A DNA stretch of 8,894 bases from NCBI GenBank assembly GCA_035513175.1, contig DATKCN010000031.1, positions 1 through 8,894 of the forward strand, written 5' to 3'. A program made the translations under genes and the position numbers. Source of the DNA: DATKCN01 sp035513175. GTDB lineage: Bacteria > Chloroflexota > Chloroflexia > Thermomicrobiales > CFX8. The notes beneath the pieces are model-generated. The model searched no databases, had not been told where the DNA came from, and worked only from the letters and a program-made list of their open reading frames with translations. Shown in pieces: positions 1 to 5,966 of the stretch (the stretch's first letter is position 1; the number at the start of each line of letters is the position of its first letter).

Positions 1-90
1 CCATTGCGACGGGTACTCGTCCGTGTGGTCGAAGACCATCCGGACCGCGCGTTCACGCAGCTCCGGGGAATACTTGCTGGGTCGTGCCAT
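1..90 (-). CDS. IS3-family transposase OrfA, N-terminal part
   Basis: Thirty codons are visible, starting MARPSKYSPELRERAVRM and running off the window edge. This is the typical beginning of the IS3-family OrfA helix-turn-helix protein (IS911/InsE type), which binds the terminal repeats and is normally joined to the OrfB DDE catalytic subunit by programmed frameshifting. I chose the ATG at 88-90 because an AGAGAGG ribosome binding site ends nine bases upstream; an in-frame ATG at 97-99 would add MAP but overlaps that site. The catalytic part is not in view, so whether the element is active cannot be judged. Confidence 0.85.
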   Translation of the reverse strand, partial: MARPSKYSPELRERAVRMVFDHTDEYPSQW

Positions 91-141
91 CGGGGCCATC
101 CTCTCTCGGAATGGGCCCTCCGATAAACCCGGTACGATTCA
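1..141 (-). mobile_element. End of an IS3-family insertion sequence (partial)
   Basis: The first 90 bases encode the N-terminus of an IS3-type OrfA on the minus strand. The sequence between that start and position 141 resembles the terminal inverted repeat plus short leader of this IS group: read on the minus strand it begins TGAATCGTACCGGGTTT at 141, matching from memory the TGAA(C/T)CG..CCGGGTTT ends common in such elements. The boundary at 141 therefore rests on recalled end sequence; the other end lies outside the window, so the target duplication cannot be checked. The element stops about 15 bp short of the stop codon of the adjacent peroxidase gene, so it sits directly downstream of that gene without breaking it. 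Confidence 0.6.
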
Positions 142-153
142 GGTCGTCCGACC
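142..153. repeat. Short inverted repeat between IS end and peroxidase gene
   Basis: GGTCG-TC-CGACC is a near-perfect 12-bp palindrome immediately between the inferred IS end and the stop codon of the peroxidase gene. It may be part of an insertion target preference or the remainder of a transcription terminator; it is too short and lacks a T run, so neither reading is firm. Confidence 0.3.
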
Positions 154-155
154 AG

Positions 156-1223
156 TCATCTGATCCCTGGAAACGCGGCTGGCGGCGTTTCGCGAGGTCC
201 TTCCCCCGTGAGCGCCTCCATGAATTTCACGAGCGCATCGATCTCATCTCTCGCGAGATTCAGGGGCTGCAGCTTTGGATCGAGGAACGGGTTCTTGAGA
301 CCTCCTCGGTTGTACAGCTCGACGACTTCGCGCAAGGTCTTGATGGATCCGTCGTGCATGTACGGAGCGTGAATGGTCACGTCGCGCAGCGTCGGCGTTT
401 TGAACGCGCCCCGATCGCTGTCGATGTTGGTCACAAGGTAACGACCGTCGTCAGCAAACCTGTTCGTCTTCGGATTCCATCCCACCCCGATATTGTGGAA
501 GAGGCTGTCGGTGAAGTTCTGGCCCAGATGGCACTGATTACATGCGGCCTTGCCGAAGAACAGCTCATGCCCCTTTTTGACGTCCGCCAGCACGGCGGTC
601 TCATCGCGGTTCTTCCGCCAGCGATCCCACGCTGAGTTCCCACTCATTCGGGTCCGTTCGTAGTCGGCGATGGCGTTGGCCACGCGCTCTTTCGTAATCG
701 CCGGCGTACCAAACGCCTCTCGGAAGTACGGTGCATATTCCGACGTGCGCGTGATTATCGCCACCATCGCCTCGTGCGTGTTGCCCATTTCGATGGGGTT
801 GGCGACGGGTCCGAGCGCCTGCTCCTCGAGCGAGGCGGCACGGCCGTCCCAGAAGAAATGAGGGAATAGCGTCCATGCCTGATTAATGAACGATGGCGCC
901 TTGCGCCCACCTTTCTGCCCGCGTATGCCCGTCGAGACTGCAGTCGGCTCCGAATACGCGTGCTCAGGCCGGTGGCACGTCGCACATGCGATGGTGCCGT
1001 CTGCGGAAAGACGCTTGTCATAAAACAGCCAGCGACCGAGACGAACCCGAGCCGACGTCGGTGGATCAGGGAGATCCGACAATCTGCTATCAATGCCTAG
1101 CGGCGGCGCGGGCACCGGCGCAATCGGGTTCGCGCGTTCCAACGGCGGGGGCTCGCGTTGACACGCGAGCGCAATCATCAGGGAAATCGCCACAACTCCA
1201 CAAGCCGCAAGAGCCCGAACCAT
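156..1223 (-). CDS. Di-heme cytochrome c peroxidase / MauG-family protein, probable lipoprotein
   Basis: A 355-residue protein of the bacterial di-heme cytochrome c peroxidase family, which reduces hydrogen peroxide in the periplasm with electrons from small cytochromes. Two CxxCH heme-binding motifs are present, CATCH at 80-84 and CNQCH at 228-232, in the two-lobed arrangement of the family, with the conserved FFWDGR segment near 123-128 and TPTLRDV...APYMHDGS near 276-293. Residue Y304 (VELYNRGG) falls where classical CcpA enzymes have a methionine ligand and MauG has tyrosine, so MauG-like chemistry is possible. The N-terminus is hydrophobic and ends in ALAC (C21), a slightly non-standard lipobox that would anchor the protein to a membrane facing the periplasm. 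AAGG lies about seven bases before the ATG. The gene starts 74 bp after the four-helix membrane protein gene on the same strand. The physiological substrate cannot be told from sequence. Confidence 0.9.
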   Translation of the reverse strand: MVRALAACGVVAISLMIALACQREPPPLERANPIAPVPAPPLGIDSRLSDLPDPPTSARVRLGRWLFYDKRLSADGTIACATCHRPEHAYSEPTAVSTGIRGQKGGRKAPSFINQAWTLFPHFFWDGRAASLEEQALGPVANPIEMGNTHEAMVAIITRTSEYAPYFREAFGTPAITKERVANAIADYERTRMSGNSAWDRWRKNRDETAVLADVKKGHELFFGKAACNQCHLGQNFTDSLFHNIGVGWNPKTNRFADDGRYLVTNIDSDRGAFKTPTLRDVTIHAPYMHDGSIKTLREVVELYNRGGLKNPFLDPKLQPLNLARDEIDALVKFMEALTGEGPRETPPAAFPGIR

Positions 1224-1297
1224 GTCACACCTTCGATTCGCTATCCAACAGATGGGTGCGTGTCGCTGAGCCGGATGGCCAACGACTCAACGCGTCG

Positions 1298-1963
1298 TCA
1301 CGGCGCGCCGGTTGGTCCGGCCGCGCCAGGGTCCTGCGGTCGCTGCGGCCCGCCTTCCCGATCGCGCATCTCCTGGTCAAGCTGTTTGTTCAGCATGAGC
1401 AGGCGCCCGATGATCGGCAGCATGAGCAGGTTGACACCGTGCAGCACGCCCATGAGGAGCAAGATGCCGGCAATCTTCATCGTCTCGACCTTCAACTGCG
1501 CGGCGTTGGCCATGTCGCTCCACGTGTCCGGCGGGTTAAACACCGGCGTGAACAGAACGTAAGCGCCGAAGACGAGGTAATAAGCGAAGTCCATGAGCAC
1601 GATGAAACTTTTGCCGGTAGCCGGGTTCGCCCTGAAAACCTCCGCGGCGTAGCTCTTCCCGAACCTCTTGATGAAGGGGCCCAAGACAATGACGATGACC
1701 ACGAGGATTGCTGTGGTGACGAGTTCGAGGATTCGCCAGTCCATGAGAAACTCTCCTTCGCGAAAATCCGTGACCGCCGCGATCAAGACCGCGAATGCCG
1801 CGAGTGCCGTCCCGGTGATCGCCGCGACTCGCCGACGCCATCTCCGACGACCGCCTTCATCTTCGATGGAGCCCTTGACACGCGCGAACAGGTCCGGGCT
1901 CTCTTCGACCTGCAGTGCCTCCGCGTAGAGCGCATCGCGGAGCCGGGCCTCGAGTCGAGTCAT
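1298..1963 (-). CDS. Four-helix membrane protein coupled to the ECF sigma factor (candidate anti-sigma factor)
   Basis: A 221-residue protein I do not recognise as a named family. Residues 1-45 are a charged cytoplasmic region (MTRLEARLRD..., ending in the basic stretch RRRWRRR). Hydrophobic segments follow at about 46-64, 79-97, 120-141 and 161-190, and the tail from 195 is polar and rich in Pro, Gly and Gln. The ATG was chosen over a longer in-frame reading because it overlaps the sigma factor stop codon as ATGA and has GGAGG seven bases upstream, a standard translational-coupling arrangement. Position directly after an ECF sigma gene, plus a cytoplasmic N-terminal segment joined to membrane helices, suggests an anti-sigma factor. 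There is no zinc-binding HxxxCxxC motif, so it would be a non-ZAS type; a simple regulon member is the alternative. Confidence 0.75.
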   Translation of the reverse strand: MTRLEARLRDALYAEALQVEESPDLFARVKGSIEDEGGRRRWRRRVAAITGTALAAFAVLIAAVTDFREGEFLMDWRILELVTTAILVVIVIVLGPFIKRFGKSYAAEVFRANPATGKSFIVLMDFAYYLVFGAYVLFTPVFNPPDTWSDMANAAQLKVETMKIAGILLLMGVLHGVNLLMLPIIGRLLMLNKQLDQEMRDREGGPQRPQDPGAAGPTGAP

Positions 1964-2460
1964 GGCGTCGCCTCCAGCCGCGCTTCGAGCACCGCCATAC
2001 CGCGCCGCAGATGCGTCTTGACGGAGTTCTCCGAGATGCCCAACGTCGTCGCGATGTCCGGAATGCTTAGGTCCATGTAGTACCTCAGCACCAGGCAATC
2101 GCGCTGGCGTCGCGGCAGCGCCTGCACGGCGTTGATCACTTGCTGCTGATCCTCGCGCATGACGATCCGGTCCTCTGCCGACAACCGGCTGTCCTCCTCG
2201 GGCATGCGGTGCCGCAGCGACATCAGCCCGCGCCGATTGTGATCGCGCGCCAGGTTCAGCACGATCGAGCGAAGATAGGCCGCCGCCCGGTCGGGGCTTT
2301 CAATGCGGTGAAACGACCGGCGAAGGCGCAGAAACGCTTCCTGGACCAGGTCCTCCGCCGCATTGCGATCGTCGGCAAAGAATCTCGCCAGACGCACGAG
2401 CGAACGCGCGTGCTCTAGGAACAGGGCCGCGATCGCTTCGTCCGCGTCAGCCCACTCCAC
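1960..2460 (-). CDS. ECF-type RNA polymerase sigma factor (sigma-70 family)
   Basis: A 166-residue extracytoplasmic-function sigma factor. Region 2 spans roughly residues 14-75 with the core-binding/-10 recognition helix AEDLVQEAFLRLRR (35-48). Region 4 spans about 108-160, with LPRRQRDCLVLRYYMDLS followed by the helix-turn-helix IPDIATTLGISENSVKTHL that reads the -35 element. Regions 1.1 and 3 are absent, as usual in this class, and the length is typical. The start is a GTG preceded by GAGGAG at five bases' distance. The stop overlaps the next gene (ATGA), so the two are made together. Likely role: switching on envelope or oxidative-stress genes when its partner releases it. I see no convincing autoregulatory promoter upstream, although a weak GAAC...CGTC pair lies there. 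Confidence 0.93.
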   Translation of the reverse strand: MEWADADEAIAALFLEHARSLVRLARFFADDRNAAEDLVQEAFLRLRRSFHRIESPDRAAAYLRSIVLNLARDHNRRGLMSLRHRMPEEDSRLSAEDRIVMREDQQQVINAVQALPRRQRDCLVLRYYMDLSIPDIATTLGISENSVKTHLRRGMAVLEARLEATP

Positions 2461-2669
2461 GAGCGCTCCTCGACCTGGATCCTGCGTTCATGCCTCCACC
2501 GGCTCTGACGAATCACGCGCCCGAGACGGGTGACTGATTCTTCTTCGCGTTCATTCGTGCGCAAAACGCTAACACCGCCTGGGTCGCCCGCGGCGCCGAG
2601 GCCACACCTCCGAGAGGCAGCCGCGAACCAGATGTGGCTCCGATGATCACGAAAAGACCTGGACTCCAC
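2461..2669 (-). other. Gene-free gap containing a decayed gene fragment
   Basis: The 209 bp between the sigma factor start and the end of the frameshifted membrane protein gene hold no intact gene I can defend. The open frames here are arginine-rich shadows. The right half (about 2611-2668) matches the beginning of the upstream membrane protein gene, see the separate pseudogene entry; the left half should contain the promoter and leader of the sigma factor gene. Confidence 0.5.
2611..2668 (-). pseudogene. Decayed second copy of the membrane protein gene's N-terminus
   Basis: On the minus strand this stretch reads WSPGLFVIIGAT and, if one missing base is restored after the ACA/ACG codon, continues IWFAAASRR. 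The intact-looking neighbour gene starts DPAQLGLVAVIGATIWFTVAARR. At DNA level the plus strand has AACCAGATGTGGCTCCGATGA here against AACCAGATCGTGGCGCCGATGA at 3137-3158: the same core with a one-base gap and synonymous changes. The simplest explanation is a degenerate partial duplicate. No downstream membrane segments are preserved. Chance similarity of a hydrophobic stretch is the alternative. Confidence 0.45.
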
Positions 2670-3201
2670 TCATGTCGCCGCGGAAACGTGCGCGCGCGCG
2701 ATCTCCGAGGTCGAGACGGTTCGGTGGGCAAGGGGCGCAGCGAAGCGGCGTCGCGTCGCGATCAGCGTGAGCAGGCTCACGAGTAGGAACGCGGAGAAGG
2801 CCACTGCAAAGCCCTGAATCGGCATGAGCGGCACGTTGACGACGAGGAGCAGAATGGTCGCTGTCAGCGCCGCTTTCCAGGCCCGCGTATCGCCGCGGGC
2901 GACGTTCCATGACGTGCTCAGACAGCGCAAGCCCCCCGCGATCAGCGATACGCCAAGCATGACCAGTGAGTAGAGACGAAAGTCGTACTCGAACGCAGGT
3001 GGTCGTGAGAACGCCCTGCCGATCACGGCGAACGTGTGAGCAAGGCCAAGCAACGCGATCAGACCGCCACAGAAGAACGTGACGGCCCCAACAGCGGCCA
3101 GAACACCTGGCGCCCCGTCGTCTCGCGGCGACCGTAAACCAGATCGTGGCGCCGATGACCGCAACGAGCCCAAGCTGTGCTGGATCGAATGTGTCCGCCA
3201 T
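2670..3201 (-). pseudogene. Small multi-pass membrane protein gene split by a one-base frameshift
   Basis: The gene starts at ATG 3201 with AGGTGG just upstream and reads MADTFDPAQLGLVAVIGATIWFTVAARRR, a plausible first membrane helix. After that the frame turns into Cys/Arg-rich nonsense, while the next frame gives clean membrane protein sequence, APGVLAAVGAVTFFCGGL..., running to a TGA at 2670. Removing one base from the four-C run on the plus strand at 3113-3116 joins the two into a 176-residue protein with about five hydrophobic segments and a polar tail rich in Ser, Thr and Ala. I do not recognise the family. It is either a true frameshift mutation or a homopolymer error in the assembly. 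It lies 111 bp after the peroxiredoxin gene in the same direction. Confidence 0.65.
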
Positions 3202-3218
3202 GAGACCACCTGTCCTTG

Positions 3219-3238
3219 TCGTCTAGTGGTACAGACGA
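3219..3238. repeat. Inverted repeat upstream of the membrane protein gene
   Basis: TCGTCT at 3219-3224 and AGACGA at 3233-3238 are perfect inverted arms around an 8-base centre, located 18-37 bases upstream of the membrane protein start. It could be a small operator or a leader hairpin. Arms of six bases occur often by chance in GC-rich DNA, so this is only a candidate. Confidence 0.3.
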
Positions 3239-3312
3239 ACAGGCGGAAGAAGCGGGTGACAGACATCGGCGGACGGCAGGCGGCGCCAGTGCTCGAGCCA
3301 TGTCACCCTCCG

Positions 3313-3918
3313 TTACAGGCTTGCGCCTTCCAGGACAAGGTAGCTGGCCACACTTTCGTACGTCTCTTTCATGGCGCGCTTGCCTGGATGCCAGCCGGCA
3401 GGGCAGACCTCACCGTATTGTTCGTGGTATTGCAACGCGTCGATGACACGAAGCATCTCGTCGACGTCGCGGCCGAGTGGCAGATCATTGACAATCTGAT
3501 GGCGAACCACCCCGCTCCTGTCGATCAGAAACGATCCCCGGAGCGCCGCAGTGCCGTCCAGCGTCTCGACGCCGTACGCTTTGGCGATCGCATGCGTCAT
3601 GTCGGCAACCAGCGGATAGCCGACGGGGCCGATGCCGCCGCATTCGATTGGCGTGTTCCGCCACGCGTAGTGCGTGTGATGCGAGTCCGTCGAAACGGCG
3701 ACTAGCTGCACATCGCGTCTGCCAAACTCTGCGCTTCGACGGTCGAATGCAATGAGCTCAGACGGGCACACGAATGTAAAATCGTGCGGATAGAAAAACA
3801 CCACGACGTACTGGCCGCGGGTCCGCTCTGATAACGTGTAGTTGTCCACGATGGTGCCGTCGGCAAGGACGACGGGCGCCGTGAAATCCGGAGCCTTACG
3901 GCCAACGAGAACAATCAT
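3313..3918 (-). CDS. Typical 2-Cys peroxiredoxin (AhpC/Prx1 type)
   Basis: A 201-residue cytoplasmic peroxidase that reduces hydrogen peroxide and organic hydroperoxides through a cysteine thiol. The peroxidatic cysteine is C51 in FYPHDFTFVCP, with the catalytic P44, T48 and, further on, R127 (LRGSF). The resolving cysteine is C172 in GEVCPAGW, the hallmark of the typical 2-Cys class in which two subunits form a disulfide. Length matches the family. An in-frame upstream extension exists, but the ATG at 3918 is preferred because GAGGAG lies nine bases before it and the thioredoxin fold begins right after MIVLVGRKAPDF. It follows the Rieske fusion gene by 34 bp, so the two are very likely one transcript. 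No AhpF or dedicated thioredoxin reductase is in view, so the electron donor is unknown; the co-transcribed Rieske protein is a possible but unproven link. Confidence 0.95.
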   Translation of the reverse strand: MIVLVGRKAPDFTAPVVLADGTIVDNYTLSERTRGQYVVVFFYPHDFTFVCPSELIAFDRRSAEFGRRDVQLVAVSTDSHHTHYAWRNTPIECGGIGPVGYPLVADMTHAIAKAYGVETLDGTAALRGSFLIDRSGVVRHQIVNDLPLGRDVDEMLRVIDALQYHEQYGEVCPAGWHPGKRAMKETYESVASYLVLEGASL

Positions 3919-3952
3919 CTGCTTTTGCTCCTCTTGAAAAGACGCGACGCAT

Positions 3953-5749
3953 CTATGAGTGCGCGTCAGACCCGGACGGCTCCTCGAACACGCGCTCACC
4001 GCGATGAAGTCGAGACGCGATCTGAAACGTTTGCCCTTGCGCCCGCACCGTCGGCGAATGCGCCGCCAGGTATCGTGCCGCTGCGACGAGGACATGGCCA
4101 CCTTCCGTCGTTCCTCGCAGGAAAGCGTACTGCCGGACTGCCGCCTCGAGCATCTGAATAGAATGGAAGTCGCGATCCTCTCGCAACAGCGCATGTCCCA
4201 TCGCCGCCAGGAGACGCTCAGGCGCGGCGCCTGATGAGAGGTACTGAGCGACCAGTTCGCCAGCTCTGTTCACCTGTTGACGGGTGTTGAGAAGGCTCCC
4301 GAAATCATCGAGCAGCGCGTCTGGCTGACCACCAGAATCGGCGGCCTCCGGGAGACGCGCCGCCGGTACGTTGAGAAAGCGGTTCAGATACACGCTCATC
4401 GCCGCATCGAATACGCCTCGCATCAATTCGGGGGACGGCGCGCGACGGATAGCCTGATGGATCGCGTTGGCGAACGAAAAGCTGTGCATCGCGCTCACCC
4501 AGTCGTCGAACTCGTTGCCCGTGTGGAACTGCGCAATGCGTAGCGCAGACGCGTAGGCAACCGCGCCAGCGGCATCTGCTGCTTCGAGGCCGTCACCGAG
4601 CGCCGCCACGAGCGCGTCCACAGCACTCTGAGGGTTGTCTCCGAGCAGTATTGGAACAAGCGAGCGCCAGTCCGGCAGGGCTCTTCCGTCTGCACGCCGT
4701 TGCCGACCCGCCTCGCATGCGGCAGGAACTGCCTCGAGCGCACGCTCGCAGAGCGCCACGAGATCGATAGGGCTGCGCCATGCGTTCGACTCTTCCATCC
4801 GCTCCGCGTTCGCGTATGCCGAGGCGAGGCTCGTGAGCACCAGCTCCGCCTCGTCCCACCCGGCGACGTCGAGTGCTTCGAATGCCTTGTTGGCGAAGTC
4901 GGCGACGTGGCCGGTCTGGATGTACCGATGGTCCGTCGCCGCCGCGAACAAGATGTCCGTCATATCCGCGGGGCTGGCACCGGCCCGCACCGCCGAAGCG
5001 ATGCAGCGCTCGGCGCCTTCCGCGTCGCGAACGTCGACAAACTGGCGAAACCAACGTTTCAGCGTGACAAGGTCGTGTGCGGCATCTGGCAGCGGGCGGA
5101 TCGGAAACCGCGGAGCCGTGCCATGCGATTCCCAGGCCACAGCCGACAGCCCGTGATACAGCGCTCGCGGCCGGTCTGCTGTGTCGAGATTGGGCAGCAT
5201 GTTCGCCAAACACGCATGCATCGTCAGGCCCTGCCCCCACCCGCCGTGACGATGCTTGACACCGAACTCGAGTCCGATGCGGAACGGCTCCACCAGATCG
5301 CCGCTGCGATCCAGCAGTGCAAGCGTGCTCTTGGCGATCACGAGCGGGATGTTGCGCTCCAAACCTTCCCGGAGACGCCCTTGCTGGCGAGCCTGCGGAC
5401 GACGCAGCGGCGCGACGTCGACCCAGATGTCGCCGCCAATCACTTCCACAGGGGAGATCTGCGCGTCATCGGCCCACGGATCGAAGGTTCCGCCGGTCGC
5501 CAGATCAAAGCGCGCGTGGTGCCAGTGACAGGTGAGCACGCCGTCGCACAACGTGCCGCGATCCAGCGGAAAGCCCATGTGAGGGCAGCGGTTGTCGAGG
5601 GCGTACACCTTTGCCCCATGAATGAACAGCGCCAGCGAGTGACCGCCCGCAGCACGGACCAGGCACCCGGCAGCCTCGAGCTCCGCAAATTTCGCCACGT
5701 TTACTTTCGTGACGCTCTGGACCTTCACGGCGGCAGAATCAATTGTCAT
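3953..5749 (-). CDS. Rieske [2Fe-2S] domain fused to a large histidine-rich helical domain
   Basis: A 598-residue protein. Residues about 15-112 form a Rieske ferredoxin-like domain with the full ligand set C55-P-H57 and C74-H-W-H77. The remaining 480 residues are predicted helical and carry many histidines in conserved-looking contexts: HRHGGWGQGLTMHA (166-179), ATDHRYIQTGH (271-281), FHTGNEFDDW (409-417), MHSFSFANAIHQ (421-432), LNVPAARLPE (459-468) and MGHALLRED (517-525). This invites the idea of a metal-containing oxidoreductase fed by the Rieske cluster, but I cannot assign a family. I recall similar Rieske-plus-helical proteins in other bacteria with no characterised function. There is no signal peptide or membrane helix, so it should be cytoplasmic. 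The ATG at 5749 has no strong ribosome binding site and lies about three bases from the predicted sigma-54 transcription start, so initiation may be leaderless or slightly downstream. It is the first gene of an operon with the peroxiredoxin. Confidence 0.8.
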   Translation of the reverse strand: MTIDSAAVKVQSVTKVNVAKFAELEAAGCLVRAAGGHSLALFIHGAKVYALDNRCPHMGFPLDRGTLCDGVLTCHWHHARFDLATGGTFDPWADDAQISPVEVIGGDIWVDVAPLRRPQARQQGRLREGLERNIPLVIAKSTLALLDRSGDLVEPFRIGLEFGVKHRHGGWGQGLTMHACLANMLPNLDTADRPRALYHGLSAVAWESHGTAPRFPIRPLPDAAHDLVTLKRWFRQFVDVRDAEGAERCIASAVRAGASPADMTDILFAAATDHRYIQTGHVADFANKAFEALDVAGWDEAELVLTSLASAYANAERMEESNAWRSPIDLVALCERALEAVPAACEAGRQRRADGRALPDWRSLVPILLGDNPQSAVDALVAALGDGLEAADAAGAVAYASALRIAQFHTGNEFDDWVSAMHSFSFANAIHQAIRRAPSPELMRGVFDAAMSVYLNRFLNVPAARLPEAADSGGQPDALLDDFGSLLNTRQQVNRAGELVAQYLSSGAAPERLLAAMGHALLREDRDFHSIQMLEAAVRQYAFLRGTTEGGHVLVAAARYLAAHSPTVRAQGQTFQIASRLHRGERVFEEPSGSDAHS

Positions 5750-5762
5750 CGCCCCGGGTTAC

Positions 5763-5778
5763 CGCCATTGCCGTGCCA
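5763..5778 (-). promoter_or_regulatory. Candidate sigma-54 (-24/-12) promoter for the Rieske-peroxiredoxin operon
   Basis: Read on the minus strand the sequence is TGGCACGGCAATGGCG, against the consensus TGGCACG-N4-TTGC(A/T). The -24 half is perfect. The invariant GG and GC are present with the required ten-base spacing, and the -12 half differs as TGGC for TTGC. It points into the Rieske gene, and a sigma-54 activator gene lies divergently next to it. The predicted transcription start, about 5752, leaves almost no leader before the ATG at 5749, which is the main reason for caution. Confidence 0.6.
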
Positions 5779-5853
5779 CACGTGGTCAACGCCGTAACAG
5801 ATTGATGTATTTGGACTTGCTAGTAGGAGTTGCACACGTGTTCCCTGCGCGTC

Positions 5854-5873
5854 GGTTGCAGATTTGAAACCGA
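5854..5873. promoter_or_regulatory. Candidate activator-binding site 1 (pseudo-palindrome)
   Basis: The site reads GGTTGCA-GATTTG-AAACCGA. It is flanked by perfect inverted arms TCGGTT (5852-5857) and AACCGA (5868-5873), and it shares 17 of 21 aligned positions with a second site at 5921-5941. It is centred about 110 bp upstream of the predicted sigma-54 transcription start, a typical enhancer position for the Fis-type DNA-binding domain of the neighbouring activator. Confidence 0.45.
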
Positions 5874-5903
5874 TTCGTTTGACTCGCCCCGAGTCCATGT
5901 CCG

Positions 5904-5931
5904 TTGCTGGCGATTCGACCTGTTGCATAAT
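5904..5931 (+). promoter_or_regulatory. Candidate sigma-70 promoter of the activator gene
   Basis: TTGCTG (5904-5909) and CATAAT (5926-5931) are separated by 16 bases. The -10 hexamer matches TATAAT at five of six positions; the -35 hexamer matches only the TTG of TTGACA. Transcription would start near 5938, about 20 bases before the GGAGG ribosome binding site of the activator gene. The AT-rich palindrome it overlaps stands out from the GC-rich surroundings. Confidence 0.4.
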
Positions 5932-5941
5932 TGCAAACCGA
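5921..5941. promoter_or_regulatory. Candidate activator-binding site 2, with perfect 14-bp palindrome
   Basis: Inside this site TTGCA-TAAT-TGCAA (5923-5936) is a perfect palindrome. The site shares GTTGCA at the left and AAACCGA at the right with site 1, allowing one gap. It is centred about 180 bp upstream of the predicted sigma-54 start and about 68 bp from site 1. It overlaps the candidate -10 element of the activator gene, which would let the activator repress itself. Confidence 0.5.
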
Positions 5942-5966
5942 ATTCAGAACTGAAACGGAGGAATCG

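Noticed and set aside
893..2080. Long plus-strand open frame (395 codons) opposite the peroxidase, membrane protein and sigma genes
   Set aside because: It is antisense to three well-supported genes, is full of Arg, His, Asp and Glu typical of a GC-rich shadow frame, and has no recognisable domain.
1964..2098. Longer start (45 extra residues) for the four-helix membrane protein
   Set aside because: The extra part lies wholly inside the sigma factor gene in another frame and looks like shadow sequence; the ATGA overlap start has GGAGG.
2510..2550. GAAC...CGTC as an ECF autoregulatory promoter upstream of the sigma gene
   Set aside because: The spacing of 20 bases is longer than usual and the -35 motif lacks the full GGAAC; not strong enough to list.
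3919..4194. N-terminal extension of the peroxiredoxin frame to 293 residues
   Set aside because: It overlaps the 3' end of the Rieske gene, is Arg/Ser-rich and not peroxiredoxin-like, and a good ribosome binding site marks the ATG at 3918.
4700..5797. Plus-strand open frame of 365 codons opposite the Rieske fusion gene
   Set aside because: It is antisense to a gene with clear Rieske motifs; its composition is that of a shadow frame and no domain is visible.
5908..5926. TGGC...TTGC on the plus strand as a sigma-54 promoter for the activator gene
   Set aside because: GG and GC are separated by 14 instead of 10 bases, which sigma-54 does not tolerate.
5931..5966. TTG start adding 12 residues to the activator
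   Set aside because: The ATG at 5967 has GGAGG at ideal spacing, while the TTG lies inside the palindrome and promoter region and has no ribosome binding site.
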